64,000 bases of DNA from JBGPTF01 sp041490445 (GCA_041490445.1 JBGPTF010000003.1:224013-288012), one strand, 5' to 3'. Counted from the first letter of the stretch, positions 25,029-33,434 are shown. The notes: generated by a model from the letters alone, not told the origin. Made by a program: numbers and translations.

Positions 25029-27416
25029 TCAGGAGCTGGCGGCCGGCGCCGCCGATGAGGCTTCTGCGGCGTGGGCCGCGGCGCCGATTTCGAGGCGAAG
25101 TCCGCGCCGGGGACGCGATTCCAGCGCGCGCCCTTCGATCAGAGGATAGCACCACTTCCGCAGCGCCGGGATGTGAACGTTGATCCAATACTCCCACCAG
25201 TCGATCAGCCGCGGATTGTACCCGAACGCGGCGCGCTCTTCCGCCGGCAGCGCCGCGGAAAGCCGTTCGATGTTTTCCCCTTGGAATACGTGATCGTTGC
25301 GCAGGATGAACGGCTCGAACAGCGCGATCAGCTTGATCACGCGCTCGAGTTCTCGCTCGCGCCGCGCCAGTGGCGGCCGCCCGAACGGCAGCTCGGAAAA
25401 GCTGCGGTTGATGGCTTGCACGATGGCCCGCTGCGCCGGCGCGGAAAGTTTCAGGTAGCGCGATTTCGACACCGGGATGGCATCGAATCGCGAGCGCAGC
25501 CAGTGCTCGAAACCCTCCTGCGCGCGATAGTGCTTCCGATGCGCCAGGCTGGTCAGCTCGATGGACCGGCCCATGTCGCAGGGATTCGCCACCGAGGTGG
25601 CGATCTGATACACCGGCTCGTGGCGCCGTTCCACGAGCGCGGCGGCGATCAACATCATCGCCCGGCTCACAAAATCCACCGGCACGATGTCGAGACACTT
25701 GCGCTCGTTCGTGGGGAGCTGCCGGAAATAGGTTCCCAGCAGGTAAGAAAGCGACGCCGACGTGTTGATCCCTTCGTTCCACCCACGAAACGGTTTTTCC
25801 ACGGACGTCTCGACGATGGCGGGGCGGACCACCGCAATCGGCAGGCCTGCTCCGCGCTTCTGAATCAGCGATTCCGCCAAGCTTTTCGTCAAGGTGTACG
25901 TGTTTGGCCAGCCCAGTTCGATGGCGCGGCGCGTGCCCGCATCCGTAAGCTCATTCCGCAGCCGCCGGACGCGGTTTTTCCGGATCTGGTTTTCCAGCGC
26001 CACGCCGCTCAGGTCTTTCGCGGCAGTCCGCTTTTCGAGTGATTGGAGGCGCAGCTCTTCGGTAACCGCGGGGTCTTCTGCTCTCGCCTCCGTATCGCGG
26101 ATCAGATCGCGCAGGCAATCCCACTCTCGCTCGGCGTCAAACCCAGGCACATTCGCAGGCGTATAGTTCGGGACGATCTGTTCGAGGATGCGGCCATCGC
26201 GTGCGCCCGCGACATAGCAAGTGGAAAGGTGGAGCAGGGCGGCGTGGCCGCACGTCCGCTGGAAATCAAGCAGGTGCGCCACCGCTTCCACGTTCGACGC
26301 CAGAGCATCACGCAGGTCCGGATTGAAATCCGTCAGCCCGGAGCTGTTGACGATCAGGTCCAGTTCGCGCGCCAGTCGCGCTTGCGTCGCCGGAGCCAAA
26401 CCCAGTCCCGGCTTTGTGACGTCGCCATCCACCACCTCAACGCGTTTGTGCAAAAACTCCGGCAGGCGATCGCCGTGGCGCTCCCACAGCGGTTCAAAAA
26501 CGGGCGATTCGCCGGCCACGCGCTCGAATCGCTCGGTCGCTGTCGTCGAGCGATTGCGTCGGACCAGCACGAATACCTTGCCGATCTCCGGTAGTTCACT
26601 CAGCAAATGCGCGAGCCAGACCTTGCCGATAAACCCGGTGCCGCCGATGAGCAGGATTTTCTTCCCGCGCAGCGATTCGAGAACGGATAGCCGTTCGATC
26701 CGGGTCCGTGGCGTGAAGTGCACCACCGGCCTCGATGCCCGCGGCGGGGTTCGCCTGGCTGGCGAGATGGCATCCCGCAATATCTCCGGCCGCCTCGCGT
26801 AGCCAAGGATCGCGGCCAGCCGGTCAAGTTGCACGCGTCCATCGGCTCGCTCGCCGATGATCCGCGCCAGCGGCCCTCGGGGACGGATCACCGGTGCGAT
26901 CAGCCGGCCCGTTGCGCGGCCGTCGCGAAACTCCAGCCGGTTGCAGAGCAGGTATGGCACGCCCAGATGCTCCGCCAGCGGGCGCATAATGTGTTCCAGG
27001 CCCTGGCTGACGAGAACAACCTCGCCCCCCGCATCCATCGCGGCCTTCAGCTTTTCCACGCCTGCCCGCTTCAGCGACGGCTTCAGCCTGTATTGAAAAT
27101 ATTCCTCTCCCAGGAGGTCGAGCCGGTCGCGGCTGACCCCTCGCAACACCGTGTGCAGGATCCGGGTGGCTCCCACGCGATGCGAAAGGTAGAGGACAGG
27201 CCGCGCGACGGCCAGTGCACCCATCGCCCCGCGCCGGGCCCAGCGCTCGAGAAAGCTCTGCGCATTCCACGCAAAAAAGCCCACCGGGCGGACCGCCGTG
27301 AGCCGAAGCAGGCTGCCCTCGACCCGCCAAAAGACAACGGGTTTGGACACACCGGCGCCTTCTGGCCGCCCTGCCAGGTTGCTATTTCCGGTTTCCATTG
27401 CTCTGGAAGAAGCCAT
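25029..27416 (-). CDS. HAD-like (degenerate) plus fatty acyl-CoA reductase fusion
   Basis: A 795-residue fusion. Residues about 25-210 resemble HAD-IB phosphatases, but motif I reads FWRVEGSLL (29-37) where FDxDGTLL is expected. The nucleophilic Asp is replaced by Arg31, so phosphatase activity is unlikely. Residues about 250-690 are an acyl-CoA reductase SDR with GGTGFIG (258-264), STCYVAGA, and YTLTKSL (YxxxK), followed by a FAR-like C-terminal domain. Start choice is uncertain: ATG at 27416, 27398 or GTG at 27464. It is first in the operon. Reduction of acyl-CoA to fatty alcohol is the most likely role. Confidence 0.85.
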   Translation of the reverse strand: MASSRAMETGNSNLAGRPEGAGVSKPVVFWRVEGSLLRLTAVRPVGFFAWNAQSFLERWARRGAMGALAVARPVLYLSHRVGATRILHTVLRGVSRDRLDLLGEEYFQYRLKPSLKRAGVEKLKAAMDAGGEVVLVSQGLEHIMRPLAEHLGVPYLLCNRLEFRDGRATGRLIAPVIRPRGPLARIIGERADGRVQLDRLAAILGYARRPEILRDAISPARRTPPRASRPVVHFTPRTRIERLSVLESLRGKKILLIGGTGFIGKVWLAHLLSELPEIGKVFVLVRRNRSTTATERFERVAGESPVFEPLWERHGDRLPEFLHKRVEVVDGDVTKPGLGLAPATQARLARELDLIVNSSGLTDFNPDLRDALASNVEAVAHLLDFQRTCGHAALLHLSTCYVAGARDGRILEQIVPNYTPANVPGFDAEREWDCLRDLIRDTEARAEDPAVTEELRLQSLEKRTAAKDLSGVALENQIRKNRVRRLRNELTDAGTRRAIELGWPNTYTLTKSLAESLIQKRGAGLPIAVVRPAIVETSVEKPFRGWNEGINTSASLSYLLGTYFRQLPTNERKCLDIVPVDFVSRAMMLIAAALVERRHEPVYQIATSVANPCDMGRSIELTSLAHRKHYRAQEGFEHWLRSRFDAIPVSKSRYLKLSAPAQRAIVQAINRSFSELPFGRPPLARRERELERVIKLIALFEPFILRNDHVFQGENIERLSAALPAEERAAFGYNPRLIDWWEYWINVHIPALRKWCYPLIEGRALESRPRRGLRLEIGAAAHAAEASSAAPAASS

Positions 27417-27489
27417 AGTTGAAGAGAGAACATGCAATCCGTCTGGAAACGCAGAAGTTAGCACTCTATTTCAGCGGAATCAAGGGAAC

Positions 27490-27516
27490 ATGCTGCTAGA
27501 TAGTGGCCCAGTCTCC
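27490..27516. repeat. 27-bp degenerate repeat, left copy
   Basis: The pattern ATGCTGC-N4-TAGTGGCCCA-R-TCTCC matches 28401-28427 at 22 of 27 positions in the same orientation. The two copies flank the 186-residue membrane gene. They may be ends of a decayed insertion sequence. Confidence 0.4.
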
Positions 27517-27741
27517 GGTAAGCCCTTTACCCGGCCACATGGCTCAGCCTGGCTCTCAAGACGCTCCGTACGATTGAGTCGCTTTGGTGAGCGGGAGGCA
27601 GAAGTCAGGTTGACGAAAAGCAAATTTCGCCCGCAGGCGATGGCCGAATAGTCGGCACACCGCTCATCTGCCACATCCCTCTGCGCAACATAGACTGGCT
27701 GGTGAAACATGCCAGCGCGTCACGACAGTGCGCCGTCATGA

Positions 27742-28302
27742 TTACCGCGGCCAGAGCCACCCGAACGTCCCTGCGGTGAGCAGCGCGTAAATTAGCCCGT
27801 CGAAGACGTGCTTAAATGTCACGCTCCACGCCTGGCCTTTCCAGATCGAGTCCGGGATCTGTGCAACAGCGTATCCCAGGAAGGCCGTCGTGCCTGCCAC
27901 CCGGAACACCTCGAGGTACGGTGTGCCGAGGCCCCGCGTGCGTCCGGTCAAGCAGGCGACAAACACGCCGATCAACACGCAGTAGAGGAACCACTGCCCC
28001 AGATATATCCCCATTGCCGGCGCCCCGCTGGGGATCACAGTCAGAAGGCCCACCGGTCCACGTTTGAACCTCTCGACCGCCTCCGGCGATTTCATCTCTT
28101 TGTGCGTCGTGAACGGGAAATGGTAGGTCCGGCCCGGGGTCACGCCCGCTGCCCTCAGGGCGTCGAGCACTTTGTCTTCCTCTGGAAGCTTGTGGTAATC
28201 GCTCTTGTGGATGGGGAGCACCATGTGCATGAGCGAGCTGGCGACGAACACAATCACAGCCGAAAGTAGGATTGGAACCCATAAGGCAGTAAGGGGGACC
28301 AT
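27742..28302 (-). CDS. Hypothetical membrane protein, four-helix type
   Basis: A 186-residue protein. The start at 28302 is set by a strong GAGGAGG site. Helices lie at about 4-23, 95-120, 135-152 and 165-185. A soluble loop (30-85) carries DYHKLPEEDKVLDALRAAG and SPEAVERFKRGPVG. I recognise it as a conserved hypothetical but know no function. It stands alone between two related 27-bp repeats, and its upstream region holds further repeat debris. Confidence 0.75.
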   Translation of the reverse strand: MVPLTALWVPILLSAVIVFVASSLMHMVLPIHKSDYHKLPEEDKVLDALRAAGVTPGRTYHFPFTTHKEMKSPEAVERFKRGPVGLLTVIPSGAPAMGIYLGQWFLYCVLIGVFVACLTGRTRGLGTPYLEVFRVAGTTAFLGYAVAQIPDSIWKGQAWSVTFKHVFDGLIYALLTAGTFGWLWPR

Positions 28303-28400
28303 CGTTCCTCCTCGTGTGGCGCCGTAGGGCAGCCGGAAGTACCCGTCTGGGACTCGCGAAATCCTACGCTTGGCCCGCGAAGTAGTCAAACTTGGGGAGC

Positions 28401-28427
28401 ATGCTGCGCAGTAGTGGCCCAATCTCC
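28401..28427. repeat. 27-bp degenerate repeat, right copy
   Basis: The partner of 27490-27516. Between the two copies lies a single membrane gene. Confidence 0.4.
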
Positions 28428-28431
28428 CCTC

Positions 28432-28479
28432 AGCGCGTTTTTCGTCCAGGTGGGTTGCTTCCGAGCGCGCCGTAATCCG
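28432..28479. repeat. 48-bp degenerate direct repeat, copy 1
   Basis: It begins AGCGCGTT and ends TAATCCG, and shares the core TTCCGAG-GCGCCGT with copy 2 at 28565-28612. Nine of 48 positions differ. Confidence 0.5.
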
Positions 28480-28564
28480 ATTGGAACCGAGTCGGGGGGC
28501 GCAGCCGGTCAGCCTCACTTCCCAGATTCGGACTTCTGGGGAGCCAGGCGACACCTGTCCGGTT

Positions 28565-28612
28565 AGCGCGTTATACGGCCAAGTGGATTATTTCCGAGTG
28601 CGCCGTGATCCG
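28565..28612. repeat. 48-bp degenerate direct repeat, copy 2
   Basis: It begins AGCGCGTT and ends TGATCCG, 133 bp from copy 1 in the same orientation. Confidence 0.5.
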
Positions 28613-28806
28613 GGCACAATCCGGAGAGGGGCCGATAAGCGGCTGCGAACGAGGTCACTTCTACGTGTAGCCGACCACACAACGAAGTGGGTTTGGGGCA
28701 TCCCGGCAGCCTTCCTCAGTTTTATGAATGCGTTTTGTTAAGCCGAATCCGCCCGAGTAGATGACACCATCCGAAAACACATTCGCCCAGGGGTGTCCAA
28801 TTGGCT

Positions 28807-29211
28807 TCACCAAGGCTGGGTAATGGTTTTATCCGGAAACAGAAAGGTGCTTCTTGCAAGGTCGGATGAGAGCGTTTCGTCGCGGTAGTATTTCTTCAGG
28901 ACGTTATCTTTCCAGCTCAATAGGTCTCTGTTACTGGCCGCGAATTGAGTCCAGGTCTGTTGACGTCCTGCTCGAGCCATCCGCTCGCGAATCAAAAGCA
29001 GGAAAGCCCATGTGACGGTCTCGTTGTAAAGCCCGGGCTTGCCATTTGCAGCGGCGAATTTAGCCAGCGAAGTGGAAAAGCGCTGGAGAGCTTCCAGGGC
29101 CGAATACCTGCACAAATACAGGAAGGCCATTTTGACATGGTCGGAGTGGTGAAAAGACTCATTGGCGAGGCTGCAGTCTTCGAAACTCGCGATGAACTCG
29201 TCATCCGTCAT
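28807..29211 (-). CDS. Conserved hypothetical protein, 134 residues
   Basis: A soluble, helical, Trp- and aromatic-rich small protein starting MTDDEFIASFE, with central NESFHHSDHVKMAFLYL and C-terminal LARSTFLFPDKT. The HH and DH residues might form a metal or cofactor site, but I do not recognise a characterised family. It overlaps the DoxX-like gene by 11 bp and is third in an operon with a ribbon-helix-helix-like regulator. An AGGTG ribosome site precedes the ATG. Confidence 0.75.
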   Translation of the reverse strand: MTDDEFIASFEDCSLANESFHHSDHVKMAFLYLCRYSALEALQRFSTSLAKFAAANGKPGLYNETVTWAFLLLIRERMARAGRQQTWTQFAASNRDLLSWKDNVLKKYYRDETLSSDLARSTFLFPDKTITQPW

Positions 29212-29569
29212 GCGACACCTCCACTGCTTCCTTGTTACGGTGGGTCATGCAAACGATTATGGCCATGCCGTAGACAATCAGGCTGCCCACGTCAAACTCA
29301 CCGTGAAGAAAATGAGTAACTACAGCGATTGCAAAGATAAACAGCAGCAAGTAGCCGCCAACCAAACTTGCAGCAGGCACCAGAAATAAAAGCACGGCAA
29401 TTATTTCGCTTCCGCCGAGCGCCGGACGGATCCATTGCGGAAGACCGGTTTTGGCAAAATGGTGAACCGCAGAAGGTGAAAGCGTAAAGTGAGCTGATTC
29501 CAACAAAACAACCACGCCCAAGGTCCACCGCAATCCGGAAATAGCGAACTTCTTGAGTTGCTGACTCAT
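29201..29569 (-). CDS. DoxX-like membrane protein
   Basis: A 122-residue protein with four predicted helices (about 10-28, 48-65, 68-86 and 92-110) and the GLPQWIRPALGGSEIIAVLLFL pattern typical of DoxX/DoxD-like small membrane proteins, often linked to redox or thiol stress. It starts with an ATGA overlap to the regulator gene and overlaps the following gene by 11 bp. Confidence 0.75.
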   Translation of the reverse strand: MSQQLKKFAISGLRWTLGVVVLLESAHFTLSPSAVHHFAKTGLPQWIRPALGGSEIIAVLLFLVPAASLVGGYLLLFIFAIAVVTHFLHGEFDVGSLIVYGMAIIVCMTHRNKEAVEVSHDG

Positions 29570-29862
29570 TTGGTGGTTTTCTCCTTCTTCAGAGAGTCGC
29601 CCGCACCAGCTTCAGTGAGGCGATGGCTTGCGCTGGAATTCAACTCGAGACCATAGAACTTTTTCAATTCCTTGATGCGTTGCAGGCTCGTCCGATTGAA
29701 CGGGCACTTTCCATCGAAAGCGTGCAGAACAATGCCTTCCATGAGATCCCCGAGAGTCAAATCGTGGTAGTCAGCAAAGGCCCTCAGGACTTTCAAGAGC
29801 CGCTTTTCCATGCGGACGCCCGTTTGTACGCGTTCAATTATGTGTTTCACATCCGGCACCAT
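29566..29862 (-). CDS. Ribbon-helix-helix-like regulator
   Basis: Ninety-eight residues. The N-terminal half fits a ribbon-helix-helix fold: strand around TGVRMEK, helix A KRLLKVLRAFADYHD, turn LTLG, helix B DLMEGIVLHAF. The C-terminal part is Lys-rich. It is first in a three-gene operon. No ribosome site precedes the ATG, and a -10-like TAGAAT ends 6 nt upstream, so the message may be leaderless. Three TGGTAC repeats with exact 8-bp spacing lie directly upstream, as expected for an autoregulated RHH repressor. The assignment is structural pattern matching, not a motif hit. Confidence 0.6.
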   Translation of the reverse strand: MVPDVKHIIERVQTGVRMEKRLLKVLRAFADYHDLTLGDLMEGIVLHAFDGKCPFNRTSLQRIKELKKFYGLELNSSASHRLTEAGAGDSLKKEKTTK

Positions 29863-29876
29863 ATAATTCTATGTTG

Positions 29877-29898
29877 GTACCAATGTACCACAGTACCA
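29877..29898. promoter_or_regulatory. Triple GTACCA operator, 8-bp period
   Basis: GTACCA occurs at 29877-29882, 29885-29890 and 29893-29898, all in direct orientation with 2-nt spacers, immediately upstream of the RHH-like gene. Evenly phased direct repeats are characteristic of RHH repressor sites. Confidence 0.6.
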
Positions 29899-30310
29899 CA
29901 TTGAACGCAAGTCTCTGGCGGTGCCGACGTTAGCCCGGATGGACGCAGATTTGACGAACCGATTCGTCAGTCAGTGGATGTGAAGACGGCTTCACTTCGA
30001 ATGAGTGCGGCTCTTTTCGCCGTATAACGGGCTATGCGTAGAAAGTGGTCGCGCTCGGCATTTCTATTCAAGCGAGCAACCGATAACTTCCGGATGGTCG
30101 CGCACTCGGAAGTTATCGTTGTACCTGATTTATATATCGGTTACTTAGTAGTATAATTAACATTGCGGAAACTAGCCCACTGCCTGCTGCTAGAGGGGGG
30201 GCACTCCCGGAAGGCTAGGGTTTTTCCAGATTTCCGCCATCCGAAGTCGGCGTGAAGCAGCGGTTTGCTTCTCGGTCGCCAGCGCGCGGCGAGCTTCCTG
30301 CACCCTGGGT
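29899..30310. other. Non-coding region with a perfect 12-bp inverted repeat
   Basis: No supported gene. CGATAACTTCCG (30081-30092) and CGGAAGTTATCG (30107-30118) pair perfectly around a 14-nt loop. An AT-rich stretch follows with a TATAAT at 30152-30157. It could be a structured RNA, a recombination site or an operator; nothing decides. Confidence 0.4.
30081..30118. repeat. Perfect 12-bp inverted repeat
   Basis: The arms CGATAACTTCCG and CGGAAGTTATCG have no mismatch. The loop is GC-rich and the downstream flank is unusually AT-rich for this window. The region is far from both neighbouring gene starts. Confidence 0.6.
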
Positions 30311-31294
30311 TCACCCCGCGGTGGAAGCGCGGGCGACGAGCAGGATTGCCAGCAGATAGAAAAGAAACATCAGTACCAGGTACGTTTTCGCCCTGGCGTT
30401 TGCACGCTCAAATTCCTTCCAGACGAAAATGCCCCACAGCGCCGCCACCATTGGTGCCGCCTGCCCGATCGCGTAGGAGATTGCCACCCCGGTGAAATTG
30501 GCAGCGACGAGATTGAATACAGTGCCCACGCCCCAGATGGCCCCGCCGAGCAGCCCCAGAAAGTGGCCGCCCGCTGAAGCAGAGAAGTACCCGCTGAAAT
30601 CCACCGGCTCTCCGACCAGCGGCTTTTTCATGAAATAGATATTGAAAACGAAGCACGAGAGCAGCGCGCCAAGCGTGAAGAGTACGCCGATGCCGTACGG
30701 CCCGAGAGCTCGGCCCGTCGTGAGCGCGTGTGTGACGAAGGGCGCCCAAAGCCCCATCAGAATTCCGGAGACGATGCAGATGATAATGCTCCGGCGCGAT
30801 ACGCTCCGCCCCGAGCTGCCCAGGCTGGCGTACGCCTTGCCGTCCATTACGACGGCAATCACGGCGCAGAGAAGGCCCGCCGCTAGCAGCTTCGCGTCAC
30901 CCTTCGCTTGCAGCGCGTAGCTCAGCACCACGCCCACTACCAGAGCGATTCCGATCGCGACCGGGAAGGCCACCGCGAGCCCCGCCATGCCAATTCCGGC
31001 GACAAGGAGCAGGTTCGCAATGTTGAACACCACGCCGCCGATCAGCGCGGACCACAGATTCCCCGAGTCCGCCTGACGCACGTTGGCGAGGAAGCTCTCG
31101 GCATTGTGGCCGGTGCTGCCCAGCGTGAAGGCCAGCACCAGCGCGGTGAGAAAAATGCCGAGCGCATAATCCCAATAGAAGAGTTCAAAACGGTAGTTTT
31201 TGACGCCCTTGTACGTGTTGGCCCACGAGCCCCAGCAGATTGTGCTCGTCACCATCATAAGCATGGCAATGGCCAGGCTGTGCGGGGTGAACAT
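30311..31294 (-). CDS. Ureide-permease/GRP-like drug-metabolite superfamily transporter
   Basis: A 327-residue integral membrane protein with about ten helices, starting at ATG 31294 after a GGAGG site. The ICWGSWANT segment near the N-terminus and the pseudo-repeated layout resemble ureide permease and glucose/ribose uptake (GRP) proteins of the drug/metabolite superfamily. It is last in an operon with a secreted nucleoside hydrolase and a PfkB kinase, so uptake of ribose or a nucleobase is inferred. Direction of transport is not provable from sequence. Confidence 0.8.
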   Translation of the reverse strand: MFTPHSLAIAMLMMVTSTICWGSWANTYKGVKNYRFELFYWDYALGIFLTALVLAFTLGSTGHNAESFLANVRQADSGNLWSALIGGVVFNIANLLLVAGIGMAGLAVAFPVAIGIALVVGVVLSYALQAKGDAKLLAAGLLCAVIAVVMDGKAYASLGSSGRSVSRRSIIICIVSGILMGLWAPFVTHALTTGRALGPYGIGVLFTLGALLSCFVFNIYFMKKPLVGEPVDFSGYFSASAGGHFLGLLGGAIWGVGTVFNLVAANFTGVAISYAIGQAAPMVAALWGIFVWKEFERANARAKTYLVLMFLFYLLAILLVARASTAG

Positions 31295-31354
31295 GTTGCC
31301 TCCGCTTAAAACGGGGCTGCGCCGCATCTTGCAAAGAGATGCCGCTGCTGCGCT

Positions 31355-32326
31355 CTAGAACGAAGCCGCTGCAGCGGGACGCTGCGACTTGATCAGGCTG
31401 ACGACTTCGTCGCGCTTGGCCATCGCCCGGGCGCCAATCTTTGTGCAGCACAGCGAGGCGCAAGCATTCGCAAACGTGCCCACTTGCTCGTGGTCCCATC
31501 CCTGCAGCAGGGCGTACGAGAGCCCTCCCATGAAGGCATCGCCAGCTCCCGTCGTGTCGATCACGTCGGCTTGGAAGGCCGGCACGTGGACAGTTTTCTC
31601 CTTGCTCGCGATTAGGCAGCCGTCTCCGCCCAGTGTGATTGCCACAACCTTCGGGCCGAGCGCCAGCAGCGCCCTCGCCATCTCGTCGTAGTCGCCCTTG
31701 CCGGTCAGCTCCCGCGCGGCAGCTTTACACGGCTTCAAGACGTCCACATCCTTGAGCGTCGCAGCAAGATCCTGCTGCTTGCCGAGGCGCGCCTGTTCGA
31801 AATAGCTCGGGGCGACGTCGAGATCGAAGATCACGCGCACGCCCGCCTCTTTGGCCACGCGCATCGCTTCGTGCACGGGCACGAGCGGGAGCTGCGAGGC
31901 CTCCGTGTGGAAATGCTTCGCCTGCCGGATGAGCGGCGCGAAGCGGTGCATCACCTGATAGACCGAAATCTTCCCGGTGACGTTCGGGAACATGTAGATG
32001 CATCGCTCGCCCTGCGGGTCCACTGGAATCCACGTCAGCGAAGAGAACTCGCCCTTGACCACCTCGATACCGCTCAGGTCCATGCCGTCGCCGGCAAATG
32101 CCTTCTGAATGATCCTGCCGTTCTCGTCGTCACCGATCAGGCCGAGCCAGCCCGTCCGCGCTCCCAGCCGGGCCACCTGGACCAGGTTGTTCGCTGTCAC
32201 GCCGCCCGCGTGGATTTCCATCCGGTCGGCATTGATCTTTTCCTCGTTCTGCAACAGCCGCGGCACAACCGCGAAGTAATCCACCGTGCAGCTTCCAATT
32301 CCGACGACCTCCGTGCGTTCGGTCAT
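31355..32326 (-). CDS. PfkB-family sugar or nucleoside kinase
   Basis: A 323-residue ribokinase-fold enzyme. The N-terminal GG signature is in HAGGVTANN; the C-terminal anion hole/catalytic motif is DTTGAGDAFMGG with its Asp base. Ribose, adenosine or a related compound is the likely substrate given the nucleoside hydrolase 13 bp upstream. AAGGGA precedes the ATG. The protein lacks a signal peptide and is cytoplasmic. Confidence 0.88.
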   Translation of the reverse strand: MTERTEVVGIGSCTVDYFAVVPRLLQNEEKINADRMEIHAGGVTANNLVQVARLGARTGWLGLIGDDENGRIIQKAFAGDGMDLSGIEVVKGEFSSLTWIPVDPQGERCIYMFPNVTGKISVYQVMHRFAPLIRQAKHFHTEASQLPLVPVHEAMRVAKEAGVRVIFDLDVAPSYFEQARLGKQQDLAATLKDVDVLKPCKAAARELTGKGDYDEMARALLALGPKVVAITLGGDGCLIASKEKTVHVPAFQADVIDTTGAGDAFMGGLSYALLQGWDHEQVGTFANACASLCCTKIGARAMAKRDEVVSLIKSQRPAAAASF

Positions 32327-32339
32327 GTTTCCCTTCGAT

Positions 32340-33434
32340 TCAGCGGGCCGCGCTGTTTGGCGGTGCCGACGTGGGTCGCGTCATCAACTCCACGAACATT
32401 CTATAGAATTTTTCGAGATTCAGTTCTGTCGGCACGTGCACGAGCTGTTCGCCAAGCCCCGGTTGACTTCCCGCCGGCCAGGTGAGCGTGTTGCCATAGC
32501 CGGGGCCGTGGGTACAATCCACATCCACATACAGGGCCTCTTCCTTGGTGACGAGGCTGGGGTCCAGCCACATCGCTGCCGCAGCTTCATCCCACATGTA
32601 TTCTTCATTGGCATACTGGGCGAGATATTGCGCCACGGGCGTCTTGGATTTCGCGATCTCGGCGATCAGCGCTTTCGTCAGCCGCGTCTTCAGCGAGAGG
32701 TCAACGGTAGTTTCGGTGATCTTCGGCCAGGGCGCGCGCAACACCATGTGCGCTGCTTCCGGGTCCCACCAGAAGTTGAATTCGCGCCGCGGCGCCACGG
32801 CGAATTCCGGATCGCTCGTGCCGGGGTTGATACTGCCGCCCATCACTACCAATTCCTTCGCGAGCGTGGGAAATAGCGGGTCAATCGCAATCGCCAGCGC
32901 CAGATTCGTCAGCGGCCCGCCCGCATAGATCGTCACCTCGTGTGGATACTTGTGCACCATGCGGATGAGGAAATGCGCCGCATCTTCTTCTGCCGGCTTC
33001 GTCGTCGGATTGCCCTCGCGCAGCGGCGGCACCACGAATGGCTCGTGCACGGCGCCCCAGTTCCATGCCCCTTGGTAAATCACGCGGCCGTAAAGCTTCT
33101 CCCACCGGGCGATTCCTTCTTTGGTGTTCACCAGGGGAAACACGGCGCCCGGCGCCACCGGAACATCGCTGCGGCCGATGATCTCCAGCATGCGTAAGGT
33201 GTGCGCCACTTCCTCGTCGCGCCACTGATCCCCGCTCACGATGGTGATGCCGAGCGGCTCGACCTCGGGCGATTGGAGAAAGAGGAGGATCGCCTGCTGG
33301 TCCGTGGTGGCTGGCCCGCGCCCATCCTGGTCAATGATCACCTTGCGCTTCGTCTGCGCCGCGAGCGGCGCGGCCAGCGCCGCCCCCACAATAAAAAGGA
33401 TCGCGAGAAATGCAATCCACGAGCGTCGATTCAT
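32340..33434 (-). CDS. Secreted nucleoside hydrolase (IUNH family)
   Basis: A 364-residue protein with a signal peptide (about residues 1-26), placing hydrolysis of nucleosides to base and ribose in the periplasm. The calcium-binding N-terminal motif, DTDxxxDD in classical enzymes, reads IIDQDGRGPATTDQ (D35, D37, D45), an expanded loop. A second family feature is TIYAGGPLTNLALAI and VVMGGS. It leads the kinase-transporter operon and lies only 18 bp after the end of the RND permease gene, so read-through is possible. Confidence 0.85.
   Translation of the reverse strand: MNRRSWIAFLAILFIVGAALAAPLAAQTKRKVIIDQDGRGPATTDQQAILLFLQSPEVEPLGITIVSGDQWRDEEVAHTLRMLEIIGRSDVPVAPGAVFPLVNTKEGIARWEKLYGRVIYQGAWNWGAVHEPFVVPPLREGNPTTKPAEEDAAHFLIRMVHKYPHEVTIYAGGPLTNLALAIAIDPLFPTLAKELVVMGGSINPGTSDPEFAVAPRREFNFWWDPEAAHMVLRAPWPKITETTVDLSLKTRLTKALIAEIAKSKTPVAQYLAQYANEEYMWDEAAAAMWLDPSLVTKEEALYVDVDCTHGPGYGNTLTWPAGSQPGLGEQLVHVPTELNLEKFYRMFVELMTRPTSAPPNSAAR

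Larger units (their letters stand above)
28303..28806. other. Non-coding region with decayed repeats
   Basis: No supported gene. It contains the 27-bp repeat copy at 28401-28427 and two 48-bp related units, 28432-28479 and 28565-28612, identical at 39 of 48 positions in direct orientation. These look like ends of insertion elements that have lost their transposase. The family cannot be named from this remnant. Confidence 0.5.

Noticed and set aside
28303..28806. CRISPR array in the repeat-rich gap
   Set aside because: Only two to three degenerate units of unequal spacing and length; no short, identical, evenly spaced repeats. No CRISPR array was seen elsewhere in the window.
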